Origin: Cheiracanthium punctorium
Lineage: Eukaryota > Arthropoda > Arachnida > Araneae > Cheiracanthiidae
Direction of reading: 5' to 3'
NCBI GenBank assembly: GCA_038373885.1
Contig: JAWZYV010001785.1
Span: 360,022-424,021 of the forward strand
DNA: 64,000 nt
Each line of letters starts with the position of its first letter. Position 1 is the stretch's first letter. Shown here one piece after another: positions 34,601 to 46,250 of this stretch. Below the pieces are notes generated by a model. The model ran no database searches, was not told the origin of the DNA, and saw only the letters and a list, made by a program, of their open reading frames with translations. A program made the position numbers and the translations under genes.

Positions 34601-36158
34601 GAAATCGTCAATTGCGAACGCACTGGAGCGAGCGAGACGCTGCGACAGAATAAGCCTGCTTTTTATTTCTCCAATAGTTTATTATAGTTTTCACCTGTAA
34701 TAAAAGATGAAGAAGTTTTCTAATCTACAAATCCCCCTACCCCCACTCTCGACCCTCCCCACGAGAAAAATTTTGTCTACTTCCCTTACACAAACAGTTT
34801 TTCTATTTATCTCTCTTAATTCTTTGATTTTGTTCCAATTTCACTACTCCAAATAGTGTTAAATTAACATACAAAATGGTCACACATATTAGTATATACA
34901 ATTTAAAAAGAAAAAAAAACTTTGCATAAATGCTTTAATCTGTTTCAATTGGTAAGTTTATGCCAGTAATGCAAAAATAATGTTGACTTTTTGTTAATAG
35001 TAAGTTTAACATTAAGTAAATTTGTGTGCTTATAATGAGAGAATAAAATATTTCATATGCCTTAAGGTAAACAGTTTGGAATTTATGCCAATTGTATCCT
35101 TTATATTTCACTCTATAATACAAATAAGAAAGACTTATAATTAGCAATTAAAAAGAAAACTGAATAAAAAGAAAAACAAAAGCACAATAATTAATAGTTA
35201 AATAATTACTTAACTCACCACTAAAAATTTGATGTGCTGGAAAATTAAAATTTGGTAGTTAACCCGATAAACATTAATACACATCACACGGCCAACACAA
35301 TTTAAAGAGAGCCAGACAAACTTATTAATATGCCAAGCGAAACGATAAATCCGTGTTAGCATTGGAACCTGAAAAAATATTCCAAGAGATACTTGAAAAA
35401 TATCCACTTTTATAGTTTAAAACTATGGAAATTTTACTGTTCTGTGTAGCGCATCTGAGCTCAGCCATTGACTACACGCTGAAGCGAGTTCTGCCCTTGC
35501 ATAAAAAACTGCGAAGTACGAGCCACCCGAACCATGAACGAATACACACACAAAAAAGAAAAAAAAAGCATCTGTTTTCTGAGAAAACGGTTGGGTGGAC
35601 ATGTCAAAGGTCGTGAGAAAGGACCCTGTAAATTCTGTCTCCCCTGCACTGTTTATTCGACGTTCAACTGACTATTAACTAAGCTGAAAAATTTTCTCGA
35701 TGCTCATCGCGTGTTTCTTCTGGCTGGCTGGGGGGGGGTGTCTCTTAGACCGCCAAAGCATAAGCGGAAATCGGCGATGTTTGACGATCATGACTCCTGA
35801 GGGCGACCAACATAACAGTCGAAATAGCGCCTCACTGACCAAAACGAACGGCTCTTTAAGACGTCGACACCACAATGTAGTTTGATCTCTTTAAACGCTA
35901 TTTTTTGCTGTAATTTTTCCTCGACCTATTTTTCGACATTTCGACATCGGGAATACGTAATTTAAACGTGTGTGCGCTTGCTGGGTTAGTTACTCTCTAA
36001 CCTGTACTATTTTAACAATACATGAAAATTATAACTTCGCTTTCTTTACTTTGGCAACATACTACATCCATTCTGTGTACGCCTACAATGCTGACGAAAG
36101 TTCTTGCTTTTTGGAAATTTGCATTCACTAACCCGTCGAGGACGGGTACTTCAGCTAG
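31685..36158 (+). mobile_element. non-autonomous Helitron B, interrupted by about 3.1 kb
   Basis: The 5' end TCTATATAAATAAA starts at 31685 after an A. The 3' end has the same ACCCGTC-GAG-GACGGGT hairpin, ACTTCAGCTAG and a following T (terminus 36158). The interior matches Helitron A in inverse orientation up to about 32889 and again from about 35984. Without the interruption it is about 1.38 kb, one repeat unit longer than A: the phrase GGTGTCATGATAGGTGGTCA occurs twice, near 31879 and 32037. It has no Rep/helicase coding. Confidence 0.9.
32890..35983. mobile_element. unclassified 3.1-kb insertion inside Helitron B
   Basis: Alignment of Helitron B to the inverse of Helitron A breaks after GATATTACTT and resumes at TTAGTTACTCTC, so the intervening sequence is an insertion. 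Its left 300 bp are GC-rich with many CG dinucleotides and a TATAAAA at 33154-33160; the rest is very AT-rich. The ends show only a weak CCAGC/GCTGG inverted similarity, with no clear long terminal repeats and no long frame. It could be a decayed LTR or DNA element, or several insertions. Confidence 0.6.
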
Positions 36159-38334
36159 TAAGTAAATAAAAAAAATCACAATTATTAGTACACAATTAGA
36201 GCATAAAATGTCAATAAGCATACTTGCATCGACTATTTAAAAAAATGTAATAATTATAGCCAGACATTCCAACTAACTTTAAAATTTTTTCCATGAAAAA
36301 ATAATAATAGCATACTTGAATAATTTATTCATAATTCTGGATTATGCGTAAATATGAATTAGACATTAAAACTCACTTGAAATTAAAACCTCATTTTTAA
36401 GCTATCTCAATATTTACAAAAAAACAACAATCATCAGAACTATGAAACCAAACATCTATGTTGACATCAGAGATCAGTTGGGGGAGAGGAGGGAGACTAA
36501 TTAAAAGAATAATCCTAAAAAAAAAAAAAAAAATTCTCTAACAAGATTATTAATCCCTTTGGTTTTTATTTACAAGCAACGATTACTCTGCGCAAATTAA
36601 TAAATGAATGGTTTCTGTAAAAAATCATTTTGTAATTATTATATGCAAATTTATACATGGAGTTTTTTCCCCCATAAAATTATCTAGATAGACATAACAA
36701 TATATATACAGTGAAGCCCACTTATACAACCGACAAAACACACGCACACACACGTGAGTGTGTTATAAGAACTTTCCCAAGATTTGATCAAACATTTTAA
36801 GTGGAAAACGTCTTAAATTATAAAGCACTAACCATAAATGCTAAAAATATGAACTTATTTCTTTTATAAAGGATAGTTGAAGTTTTATATTATAGTTTTA
36901 TCGTTTCTTAAAATGAAATTTCAAAAGTACGAACAGGAGTGTCACAATAGCCATCTCTGGACATATGTGTGTCATATAATAGCCCATCCTGATTTAGCGT
37001 CCATATGAGCTAACGATGCAAAAGGATTAAAAGTATTAAAATAAATTTTAAATGAAGCTTTCTCAGATATATGAAAGTAATTTTAAAATCCAATTTGGGA
37101 AATCTTCAAAAAGCGCTACATTGCGAAACTCAACAGCGGTTAAAACTGACCCAATTTTCGTCTGCATCGACCCCTTGCAAAGTAGGAGAGTTGCACAGGG
37201 ACCAGCATTTTCATATGATAATCAAAAGCTGAAACTATGTAGATGTGACAGTGCTTTTTTCTCTCTAGAAAGAACTGTTGACGCTCATCTCTTACAAACC
37301 AGTATCTACAGTACAAAGCGATGGTACGTATCAATTTCGTGAGAATCGATACACATTTATGACACGGACAGATGGGCGGAGAAACGCTTCAAAGGATAAA
37401 AAACAAGACGGAACATGGTGAAACTGCGTGTATCTAGTCACAATATTGAAAACCTAATCCAATACTCGTGACATTGTATCAGGAATTTATTCAGAACGCG
37501 TTATGCACCTTACTGTATGATTTTGTTGCATTAGCAATAAAAACATACCTGTCATCACAAGATAAAGGTCACTGCAGACAGCCAAGAAACCTCTTCTTAT
37601 AACAGCGTCATTTTCTTTTTATGACCCTATAAGCTTACTTAAACGTTATCATTGGAAAAGAAGCGAGGGATTTAGAAGCGTTCGCGCCTTTTGCGTAAAT
37701 GTGTCATCTTCCATAATACGTGCCGTTAATACGCCTGGGCTATTTCCAATAGGAAAAAAAAAATGTGCCAAGGACTGATACTATCACAATAAATAATAAT
37801 AATAACTAGTGTGTCAGTAATGTAAAGGGGGTCGGTGCTAAATGAAAAGGATTATACATTTATATTATAAAGCGATGACTCGAAGGATTCGGATGAAGTA
37901 TAATAATATGATTGTAAACTGTGAAAGGGGATTTTAAATTCGAGATATTTCCTTCCCTGCAGAGCATCTCTACTCCCAAACTATTCCCAACCATGGACTA
38001 ATACTTAAGAATGGGAATCCCCCTAGTAAAAAAATGTCCAAAAATATCCGACACCAGAGGACTGATTAACGCAGTGGTGTATTAAACTTAAGTGCGCATG
38101 CGAGGCTGATCGATCTGCGAATATAAAAAGCATTCTCATAGCAACAAAATAATTATACTCAATACGTTTCATTTTTGCAAACTTAAAAATAGAATCTGAA
38201 ATTATTTATTCTAACATTACTACAGTCTCCATAGTAATGGAATCCATTGTTGCCACTTAAACTGTTAAATTCAACTATCAAATGAAACTGAACTGATTTC
38301 TACAGTTCTTAAACTCAGAAAATGAAAATCCTAA
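36159..38334. other. no supported gene; possible Tigger-like end near 36710
   Basis: TACAGTGAAGCCCACTTATA near 36709 resembles a pogo/Tigger left end, with a CA/GT-rich palindrome after it, but no right end was found. Remaining frames (for example 37052-37342) lack recognisable domains. Confidence 0.35.
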
Positions 38335-39050
38335 CATATAATTACGCTCATCACTGACTGTCACAATTCTGGTTCACACTCCTAAGATAAAACTTTTGCC
38401 GCCATTACCCCAGAAAAATTAAAAAGTTAAGCGCGAAAAACTTAATAAATTCACACTTGTACGATTGGCTTTAACTTTTTAAAAATAATTATGTAAAACT
38501 CAGAAAAATATCTAGGCTACTTTAAAAACTGAAAATACACACGTTCCCTAATTATAAAGCGATGACTCTTTATCTTAGCTCCATTTTCTTTTCAAGAGTA
38601 AAAAAAAAAATAAAAAATAAAAAAAATGTTAATCATCGGGATGAGGAAATTCGGTATCGCAAGTAAAATTTGCGGCATATGGAACTCAAGGTTATCAGGC
38701 TTTGAAGGGAAAATTGCGATTCAATTCGTTTAAGGTAGTTTTTCTAGATTATCCTGTTTAACTTTTTTTTTTTTTACAAATAAAATGATTTCCTGTGCAT
38801 GAAGCACTTGGAAGCACTGGAGAAGAGGGGCTGTTCTCAGCGAAATGGGATATTTCGAATGCGAAAACTACGCAAACACAAAGAGCACGAATTCCAATTT
38901 CGGTATGCAATAAAAAGTTGAATATGAAGTTATTCATACTGAGTGGACAAAGATCAGATGCATTGTGTATAGAGATACTTTTGTCATGTGTGTTTTCTAG
39001 AAGCCGTTAGAATTGCCTCCACGACGGGCTTTACCTTCCATCACATAAAT
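38335..39050 (+). repeat. dispersed repeat B, copy 1
   Basis: Shares with 43751-44560 and 48585-49165 the ordered phrases CACTGACTG, TCACAATTCTGGTTCA, TAAAACTTTTGCCGCCATTA, CGATTGGCTTTAACTTTT and AATTATGTAAAA. With copy 2 it also shares an end near GAATTGCCTCCACGACGGGC. No protein or clear terminal repeat was found, so the class is unknown. Confidence 0.72.
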
Positions 39051-39342
39051 ATTAAAAAAATTGAACATTAACTTACTGTCGCTTTAAAAATACTCTGAAT
39101 TTTCACGTAGTTCTAGGTATTTCTCATTTTATTTCCTTCGCATATGTGACATCATAGCCACTAGCCCATTACTTGTCTGTATCGCCGGCAGATGATCCGA
39201 GGCCGTACTTGCCCTGCGTTAACCAGAGTCCTCTGATGTCGGATTCCTTAAGTACTGATCCATGCTCGCAAGTTATCTTTTCTCGTGGATATTCTCATGA
39301 TTTCTTTGTAGCCAGGCGTGTATCGCTAATAAATGGGATTTA

Positions 39343-39898
39343 CAGTAGACCGCCTAATAACACGGTAGATGCGTTCCGTGTTAGATGAATCCGTATTGTA
39401 GGAATCACTTAGATCAGCGTTTCCCAACCGGTGGGGGGCGCAGAGCGTTTGTAGGGGGGGCCGCGTGAGAAAAACAGACGAATGAATGTTTTAAAAAATC
39501 ATCTTATTTACTCTTATTTTTACTCCAAAACATATCGATTTTCGCTTAAAATGTTTATTCAGGCTTTACCAAAAATTATTTTGTCGAAAGTCGACTCAAT
39601 GTTTATTGTTGAAGAAAAAAATACTGAATGTGTGCTTAAAATTGTGAGGTGGGGGCGCCGCCGCAAGTTAGCCTTTGTTGGGGGGCCACGAAGTTAAAAT
39701 ATTGGGAATTGCTGACTTAGATTATACAACACATGAGTATCATCAAAAGCCTTAGCAGGCAATACAGAAACATCTGTCTCATTGATTTACTGTGTTGTAC
39801 GAGCCATTTTTAGGGTGTTATAGGGAAAAGAATGCACATTTTCTCGCGTGTTACACGAATCCGTCTTATATGAGCCCGCGTTATAGGGAGGTCAACTG
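39343..39898. mobile_element. Tigger/pogo-type MITE carrying a nested hAT
   Basis: TA at 39341-39342 and 39899-39900. The ends CAGTAGACCGCCTAATAACA and the inverse of CGTTATAGGGAGGTCAACTG are similar, and a second inner pair is CCGTGTTAGATGAATCCGT / GTTACACGAATCCGTCTTAT. Removing the hAT (39415-39714 plus one 8-bp duplicate) leaves about 248 bp. It is non-coding. Confidence 0.88.
39415..39714. mobile_element. hAT element nested in a Tigger-like MITE, 300 bp
   Basis: An exact 8-bp duplication ACTTAGAT flanks it (39407-39414 and 39715-39722). The ends CAGCGTTTCCCAACC and the inverse of GGGAATTGCTG are inverted repeats. The interior matches 18763-19092 (GGCGCAGAGCGTTT, ATTTTCGCTTAAAATGTT, AAGTTAGCCTTTGTTGGGG), so both are one subfamily. 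Confidence 0.95.
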
Positions 39899-40117
39899 TA
39901 TGGGAATTTGGTAGAGTCAACCACACGTGGCGAGTTTCTATGGAACGTCTCAAAAAACCACGAGCTTTGAAGTCGCCCGAGTTTTTCCAATCGCTTTGAA
40001 TGACATGTCAACACGTAATGACACACTGGAATTTATTCGAACTTCAATGATGAATAGTATTTACTAAACTAATGCTTAAAGAAAATTGTTTCATATGCAT
40101 ATTTAAAGAAATAGTAG

Positions 40118-40311
40118 TAATAGTTGATTGACCGCCATCTTGCTGGTTGTTAAATCGTGCGATAGCAACGGCTGCACTTTTTCGACGTTGAACAGTATAT
40201 CTAGAGGCCCTCCTTGAGTATTTAATTGAAATCAAATTTATTCTTCATGGATCAAAACAGCCAAGATGTCAGAGTCGTGTCCTCACAGCGAGGACACCGC
40301 GCTTTAAAGAG
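40118..40311 (-). mobile_element. truncated piggyBac-like MITE
   Basis: The right end CGCTTTAAAGAG is followed by TTAA (40312-40315). The inside holds GACCGCCATCTTGCTGGTTG and GCAACGGCTGCACTTTTT, plus an 11-bp palindrome GTGTCCTC-ACAGC-GAGGACAC matching the arm position in 16514-16911. The left end is missing or decayed. Confidence 0.75.
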
Positions 40312-40315
40312 TTAA

Positions 40316-41745
40316 TACATAGGGAGGTCGATAATTATGGAAAAAACATATTCTATATCAACGTCGCCAAGGTTTTGGATAGAAACTGGAAAAAAAAAGG
40401 AGGGCGACGAGGAGGCGGAAAGCCCCACTGTGTGAGCCAGGGAACACGAAATCAAAACGAAACAGCATCAACAGACACGGATATGCAAAAATAAGCCATC
40501 TGATACGAAAGTCTTAACTTGACTAATACTTTTACAGGATCGCTGCGAGGTTCGGCAAATTGATTCAGCGATTCGAGACGCAGCTTGGTTTCAGAGGCGC
40601 TTACAAAGTAAGATATATGGGGTATCTATCTCACCTCCTAAGAATATTTCATGAATAACTTAATGGGGAAATACGTTCCGCATCATTTCACTCTTTACAT
40701 TTTCAGAAGGCATACATTTTCTTTTATATGAAGTCTAATCCTTTGTTTCAAAATTTCCTAAAAATGAACTCAAAGGTAAAAGAATACAGTGACTTTATCA
40801 GGACAAGGGGCCCGAACGATTTATGTGCACGAATGAACGAAATTAATCGATTATTAAATTCATTCGAGCTAATCAATTTTGAAAAATTCGAACGCTCAGC
40901 ACACAGCATTCCAGTAGCAGATGGCAGTCGAAGAGTACTCAGTACTGTTGCTATTTATAAATAGTTGCTATGCAGTAGTCTGTCTGCAAACCTGAAAAGC
41001 TTGCCCCAAACTTACATTACAAACCCAAAGACAGCAAGAATTAAAAAAATTTACAAAAAAGTTTTTCATAAATAGACGCTTACCGTACTTTTCACTTCAC
41101 GTCTAAAAATCCTCCAAAGTAAATATAAACCAATGTTCCCGCTTCAAGGGACACTACTATTAGGGTATCTGTGACAGCAGGTACAGTAACTATAGAGGGC
41201 GAGAGAGATATAACAGGATTTTTTTTTGTTTTTTTGTTTTTCGACGGGCATTTTGAAGAGTTTTCTGAACATCGTTGACCTGCCATTTTTTTTTCGTTGG
41301 ATGACTATTCTGATCTTTTTCACGCGCTGCTTGGAACCTCTCAACCGTGCTTCGTGGTTATACCGAAAAATAATAGAAAAGAAAAACCTAGGCAGAGAGA
41401 GATTATGAAAATTGTAATAGTGATTTAATTATAGAGCTAAGTTAAGGCTAGTAAGTCTGGAAGAAGCACCAGAGAATTTTAAACCTTTGAACATCTTGGA
41501 GAACGTTTTTAAAAAAGTATTTTTATGGTTTTTTTTTTATATTTTCTTTGTAAATGTACCCAGCAAAATTTTCTCCCGAAAACGGTTGAAAGTATATTAA
41601 ACAGTGAAAAACTTATGTAATTTTCGATTGAAAGCATAGGGTAGCTTGGAATATAGTCAGAAGGCCTTCCACCCTCTTTAACCTTCGAAAAATTTTCTGC
41701 AGTCTGAAAAGGAAAAAAAAAAAAATCTTTTCATAAAGGTTCTAA
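40316..41745. other. no supported gene
   Basis: Frames of up to 78 codons (40728-40964) show no recognised domain. Poly-T rich patches near 41220-41292. Confidence 0.4.
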
Positions 41746-41984
41746 TAAAGGGTTGTCCAAACTTTTGTGCAAGAGGCCACTTAAGAATTTTTACGTAACT
41801 AGCTGGCCAATGGGATGTAAGTTATTTTTTTCTTTTTTTTTGGGGGGGGGACTACTTATGAAAAAAAAGTCTCACCCCCCGCACACGAAAGCCTTTTTTT
41901 TTTTCGGAATGGCATGGACACATTCAAGGCCCTCGGTAAAAGAAGGGTGGGGGAGTCTCATCCACCTAACACACGCAAAACTCT

Positions 41985-42175
41985 ATTAAACTAATTAGAT
42001 GCCTAGTTGGAAAACTTGGTAAAAAAAATTTTTTTTTACGAAAACTATATTTTACTTTCTATTTCTGGTACACTTGGTAAAATTACGCAAACCCAATTGG
42101 CAAAAGTAAAAAGGTGGTAATATAGTTGATAAAAAATAATTAAGATGCTAAAAACCGATATTTGACTTCACAGTT
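41985..42175 (+). repeat. dispersed repeat C, copy 1
   Basis: Shares GATGCCTAGTTGG, CTTGGTAAAATTACGCAAAC, AATTGGCAAAAG, GTTGATAAAAA and TAAAAACCGATATTTGAC with 45765-46140. Each copy is built from short periodic phrases of the type TTGGTAAA/TTGGCAAA. Non-coding, class unknown. Confidence 0.65.
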
Positions 42176-42508
42176 TATCGATATCACCCCCCCTCTAAAA
42201 AGTCTTAGCAATATGGCTCTGGACACATTTCATTTACTCCTTGACATCCGGACGTACTATGTGTACTTCCCGATTTTACCACATAGATGTCTAATAGATG
42301 TACCATTGTGTAAAGTTTCATTCGTATCAGAGCTATCATTTTCTAGTAAGACTCTCCCTTCGCCATAAAGACGCCTGGTTATGTTAGACCTGTCATCCAA
42401 CTAATTTTTGATTTGACAACAGGCTCTCACTAATTCGAAACTAATTAATTAAATTTATACTGAACGCAGGTATTTACGCACGTATTTCTAAAAACATTTA
42501 ACATCTTG

Positions 42509-42526
42509 ACAACCCGAAGTCGGGTT
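42509..42526. other. short perfect palindrome
   Basis: CAACCCGA-AG-TCGGGTTG: 8-bp arms with a 2-nt centre. It could extrude a hairpin, but no role is evident. Confidence 0.7.
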
Positions 42527-43750
42527 GTTAAATGTATCTGTGAAAGAAATTTAGAGGGTGCCCTAAAAAATTTCACGGAAGAGGTTTATGGTGTTAAGGT
42601 GAGGACATTAATGGGAGGCAATAAATTCTTGGCTGAAAATTCCTCACAAGAAAAGAAAGCCCATTGGACATTGGTCTTGAAATTTCTGTTGTGTCTTTTA
42701 TTACAGAATCGCCAATTCAGGAGATGGGCAGCTGAGTTAGCCACTTTCCATTGGCATTTGGAGCGCTAATGCAATGTATAGCACAATTAAAATAATAGCG
42801 ACTTTTTTTTAGGAGAATTTAGGGACTTTTTCAACTGAATCTACAGCGATTTCGGCAAAAGAACATCTGGCACCAAAACTCAAGACGTGACGTCAGGTCT
42901 GGATTGCTTTTGCCAATACAAGTAGTTACCGTTTGTCTACACACTTTATGTAGTAATTTCGCAGAATTAATTTTTCTAGATTTACAGGTTAACAGGATAA
43001 AGCTCAGAGAGTAGCTCACCTTTTTGTTTCTATGCATTTTTTTTCGGAGTATTCCAGCTGTCGAGCTAAACCCCAGATCAGGGCCTGGTCCATGAGAACA
43101 GCAAATTTTATAATTTTTTCAAATAATTTCACACTGTTTTAGATTGATATTTTACATGGTGACAGTTATCATGATATTCAATAATATTAGAATAGAATTT
43201 TGCTAACAAAACTACAATTTCAGTCAAATTTTGAAACAATAGCTAATGAATTCAGAAGACTTATGATAAAAGAAAAGAAAGACTATGGAATATATAATAA
43301 ACAATAAGTAGAATAAACAGCTAGTGGTAATACAGTAGTTTTTACGAGATAGTGAAGTCAAGTCAATATAATTTTATTTTCTTTATTCTGAGTCACTTAA
43401 TATTGGAGAACGTCTAATTGATATTGGTAAAATATATTTTGTTTTCTTATTTTATAAATTTTCAGAAAACTCTTTACTATCCGGTGATTATGTAAGCGAC
43501 AGTTCTGTAAATATTTCTGCTCCGCCATGATACTAAAAACATGTTTCAACTTTTAATATAAACCGCTTCGGACAGTCCTCTCTCTCCCTCTTCTTTCTTC
43601 TTTTAACGGAGGGTCGGATAATCGCGAGTAGGGTAGTCGGGAGTTTACCATACTTCCTTTTCCTTTTTTAAATCCACCATAAAAAATCGGTATTAGACGG
43701 GCCTAATTCAAACCTTTTGCCAGCGGGCCATACATTGAACAACCCTTTAA

Positions 43751-44560
43751 TCCTACTATATAGTTACGCTGCTCCCTGACTGACTGATTCACCGACTCTT
43801 TCACAATTCCGGTTCAACCACTCCAAATCAGGGGCGTAGCCAAGGGGGGGGGGTTAGGGTATACATATATAAGAGTTGTAGTAGCCGTAACCCCCCCCCC
43901 CCATGAAAAATTTCTGGCTACGCCCCTGCTCCAAACCAACACTTTTACCGTCATTAACCGAAACAGATTTAAAAGTTATTGTCTAAAAACGCAATAAAAT
44001 TCCCAACGTTGGTGCGACTGGCTTGAAGTTTTCCATAATTATGTAAAAAATATTTAAGAAGAAAACCGATCTGCTCTATTTTAAAAATCTGATAATCCAC
44101 CCGTTCCATAATTTTAAATGATTTTTCGCTATTTTAAGCTCCCTCCCCCCGAAAGTAAAAAAAGCTTTTCATTTGCATCACAAATTAGGTGTTGCAAGTG
44201 ACATTGACGTCATATTGAAGTTACGGTTATCAAGGGTTTGAAGGGTGAATTACGATTCCAATTCACTTAGTTTTTCTAAATTACCCAGTTTAACTTTCAC
44301 AAATGATTTTCTCTGCACGGAGCATTGATATACGAGAGGATGTTCCCACCAAATGAAATCTTTCAAGTGCGAAAAGTTTCCAGAGTATGCAATTCCAATT
44401 TCGGTATATAATAAAAACTGAATATAAAGTTATTTATTTCAAGTGGGCAAAGATTAAATATACTAAACTTAGATATATATTTGTCAACTTATTTTTTTTT
44501 TTTTTTTTTGCGCCCTTTGTAATTACCTCCACTAGGAGCTTTATCCTCTAGCAAAACATA
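43751..44560 (+). repeat. dispersed repeat B, copy 2
   Basis: Starts TCCTACTATATAGTTACGCT directly after an A, a start reminiscent of Helitron 5' ends, and holds the repeat-B phrases listed for copy 1. A hAT MITE (43829-43928) splits the phrase TCAACCACTCCAAA from its continuation. The 3' part reads AATTACCTCCACTAGGAGCT, without a convincing Helitron hairpin. Confidence 0.7.
43829..43928. mobile_element. 100-bp hAT-type MITE
   Basis: The flanks CTCCAAAT (43821-43828) and CTCCAAAC (43929-43936) match at 7/8. The ends CAGGGGCGTAGCCA and TGGCTACGCCCCTG are perfect inverted repeats. A G run lies in the left half and a C run in the right half, so the strand can fold end to end. It sits inside repeat B. 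Confidence 0.94.
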
Positions 44561-44974
44561 TCATTCTGACCGTTTTAGGAATGATGCCTTTTTTCATTTC
44601 CGTATGATAACGGTGTAGCGTGCAGTCACTTCCTCTATGTTTTTCTAAACGTAGCACGTTCTTTATGGGCGTAGTTATACCGGTACAGATAAATAGTATG
44701 GCCCAAGACGTCTGGAGACTGTTTCGCTGTGTGCATGCATACACGGCGCGTTTTCTGGACCGCTCCCCTCTCGAGTAGGCGCATGCCTTTCGGGAATGCG
44801 GAGGCTCGCCCTTCCAGATGGCTGCCTCTCAGCCTCAGTGTTAAGTTCTCCAAGAAACACACGCACACATCTGAGAGTTTGATATGTTTGATGAATGGAC
44901 GGAGAGAAAGTTCATCCAGTTTCTTTATGAATACGACGAGTTACGCTACCCGTCCTGTATACGGGGCATTCCTA

Positions 44975-45448
44975 TAGAGATGAGCCCGAGCCCGGGCCCG
45001 AACCGGCCTCGGGCTCGAGAAAAATTTCTCATTTATTGAACATACTCCTTGAAACAGATTTTAAAAATTGATTCGTGAGGAAAATAAAAGTACTTATATT
45101 AAAAAAAAAAAAAAAAAAAAATGCGGCACGGCCGCCTAGAAGGTGCGTGAAGCTCTTTGGGTATTTCAAAAAGGTGGCTTATATTGCTTGGTTAGTCATC
45201 AGATCGGACATTATTTGATAAACATGGATATAAAGAATTAGAAAGTGCATTGAGAGTTTGCAACTATATTTGTCGTTAGTTTGCAGGAACAGCAAAATTT
45301 ACTGTATTCTATCAATGAAGTAATTGAATTTTTTTTTTATCTTTAGCTGAAATTTCGGGCTCGGGCCCCGACTTAAATAATATTACTCGGGCTCGGATTA
45401 AAAGTTTTCGGGCTCGGGCTTCAAAAAATGAGCCCGAACTCATCTCTA
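44975..45448. mobile_element. hAT-type MITE with GAGCCCGAGCCC-rich ends, 474 bp
   Basis: The flanks CATTCCTA (44967-44974) and CATTCCGA (45449-45456) match at 7/8. The ends TAGAGATGAGCCCGAGCCC and the inverse of GAGCCCGAACTCATCTCTA are inverted. Several GGGCTCGGGC copies lie subterminally on both sides, making GC-rich ends around an AT-rich core with a poly-A run (45101-45120). Subterminal repeats of this kind bind hAT transposases in known systems. Confidence 0.9.
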
Positions 45449-45764
45449 CATTCCGAGGAAATGATACAAAATCATGTCCCTTGTTTTCGATGAAACAAAT
45501 TATAATATTATTATTATTTTTGATTTTGCTGTGGGTACATCGATAAATATTGTTTACATAATAAAAAATAGTTTCAAGAAGCACAATAAACCAACATTTG
45601 TAAAATAATGTTCTTTTTTTAACACTTTCCAAGAACGTTCAAAATTTATGTTAATGTATGCGCCTGAATGATAATCAGGGACTGGGTAAGGTCCTTGGAA
45701 GGGGGGAGGGGGAAATTTAAGGGGAGTGTCCTCTCCCTTAACATTGGCACATTCTGTTACATTT

Positions 45765-46140
45765 TGCAAAATTAGAAACCTAGTAGGCAAATTTGGTAAA
45801 AAAATGTTTCACACCATTCCCTTTGTTTCTGATAGACTTTACAAAATTCCAGCTTAACAGGGACTATCATTAAGCCTTTCTTATTCCAATAAAGGCGATA
45901 CTGTATTTCTAATCGAGGTATACTTGAAAAAATTTGAAAACCAGTTGGGAGAATTTGTAAATATTTCTTTTCCTTCCAAAACCGAGATGTTTAACAAAAT
46001 TACAAACTTAATTGCAAAATTTTGAAATAAAAACTATGATATACTTTCTACTCCAGGTAGACTTGGGAAATTTACATGAACCAAGTTGGCAAAAGTTTGA
46101 AATAAGTTGATAAAAACTGATATTTCGTATCAGTAGTATC
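45765..46140 (+). repeat. dispersed repeat C, copy 2
   Basis: Holds three diverged units of about 110-130 bp with CCTAGTAGGCAAATTTGGTA, CCAGTTGGGAGAATTTG and CCAAGTTGGCAAAAGTTTGA, each followed by a TTTCTAMTYCAGGTAGACTT-type phrase. It matches 41985-42175. It lies 100 bp downstream of the exon donor, so inside the presumed intron. Confidence 0.65.
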
Positions 46141-46240
46141 TGTATCTGCATGAAATACAAAGTTCGTGGGCCCAAAGTGACCGTGAGATAACATGGGGAC
46201 AAGGGCCTTGAATATTGGTCGCTTAAAAGAACGGAGCTTT

Positions 46241-46250
46241 GCTTACCTGG
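46241..46250 (-). promoter_or_regulatory. 5' splice donor
   Basis: On the minus strand, CCAG|GTAAGC: a near-perfect U1 target immediately after an open frame. It defines the downstream end of the candidate exon. Confidence 0.65.

Larger units (their letters stand above)
41746..43749. mobile_element. possible hAT-like element, 2.0 kb
   Basis: TAAAGGGTTGTCCAAACTTT at the left faces the inverse of TTGAACAACCCTTTA at the right, and GAGGCCAC / GCGGGCCATA phrases just inside are also inverted. The flanks show no 8-bp duplication, and the right end abuts repeat B copy 2. No transposase frame is recognisable. The boundaries may join two different elements. Confidence 0.4.

Noticed and set aside
42506..42769. 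88-codon forward frame
   Set aside because: Protein-like composition, but no known domain and no splice support; it begins in a small palindrome within a possible hAT-like element.
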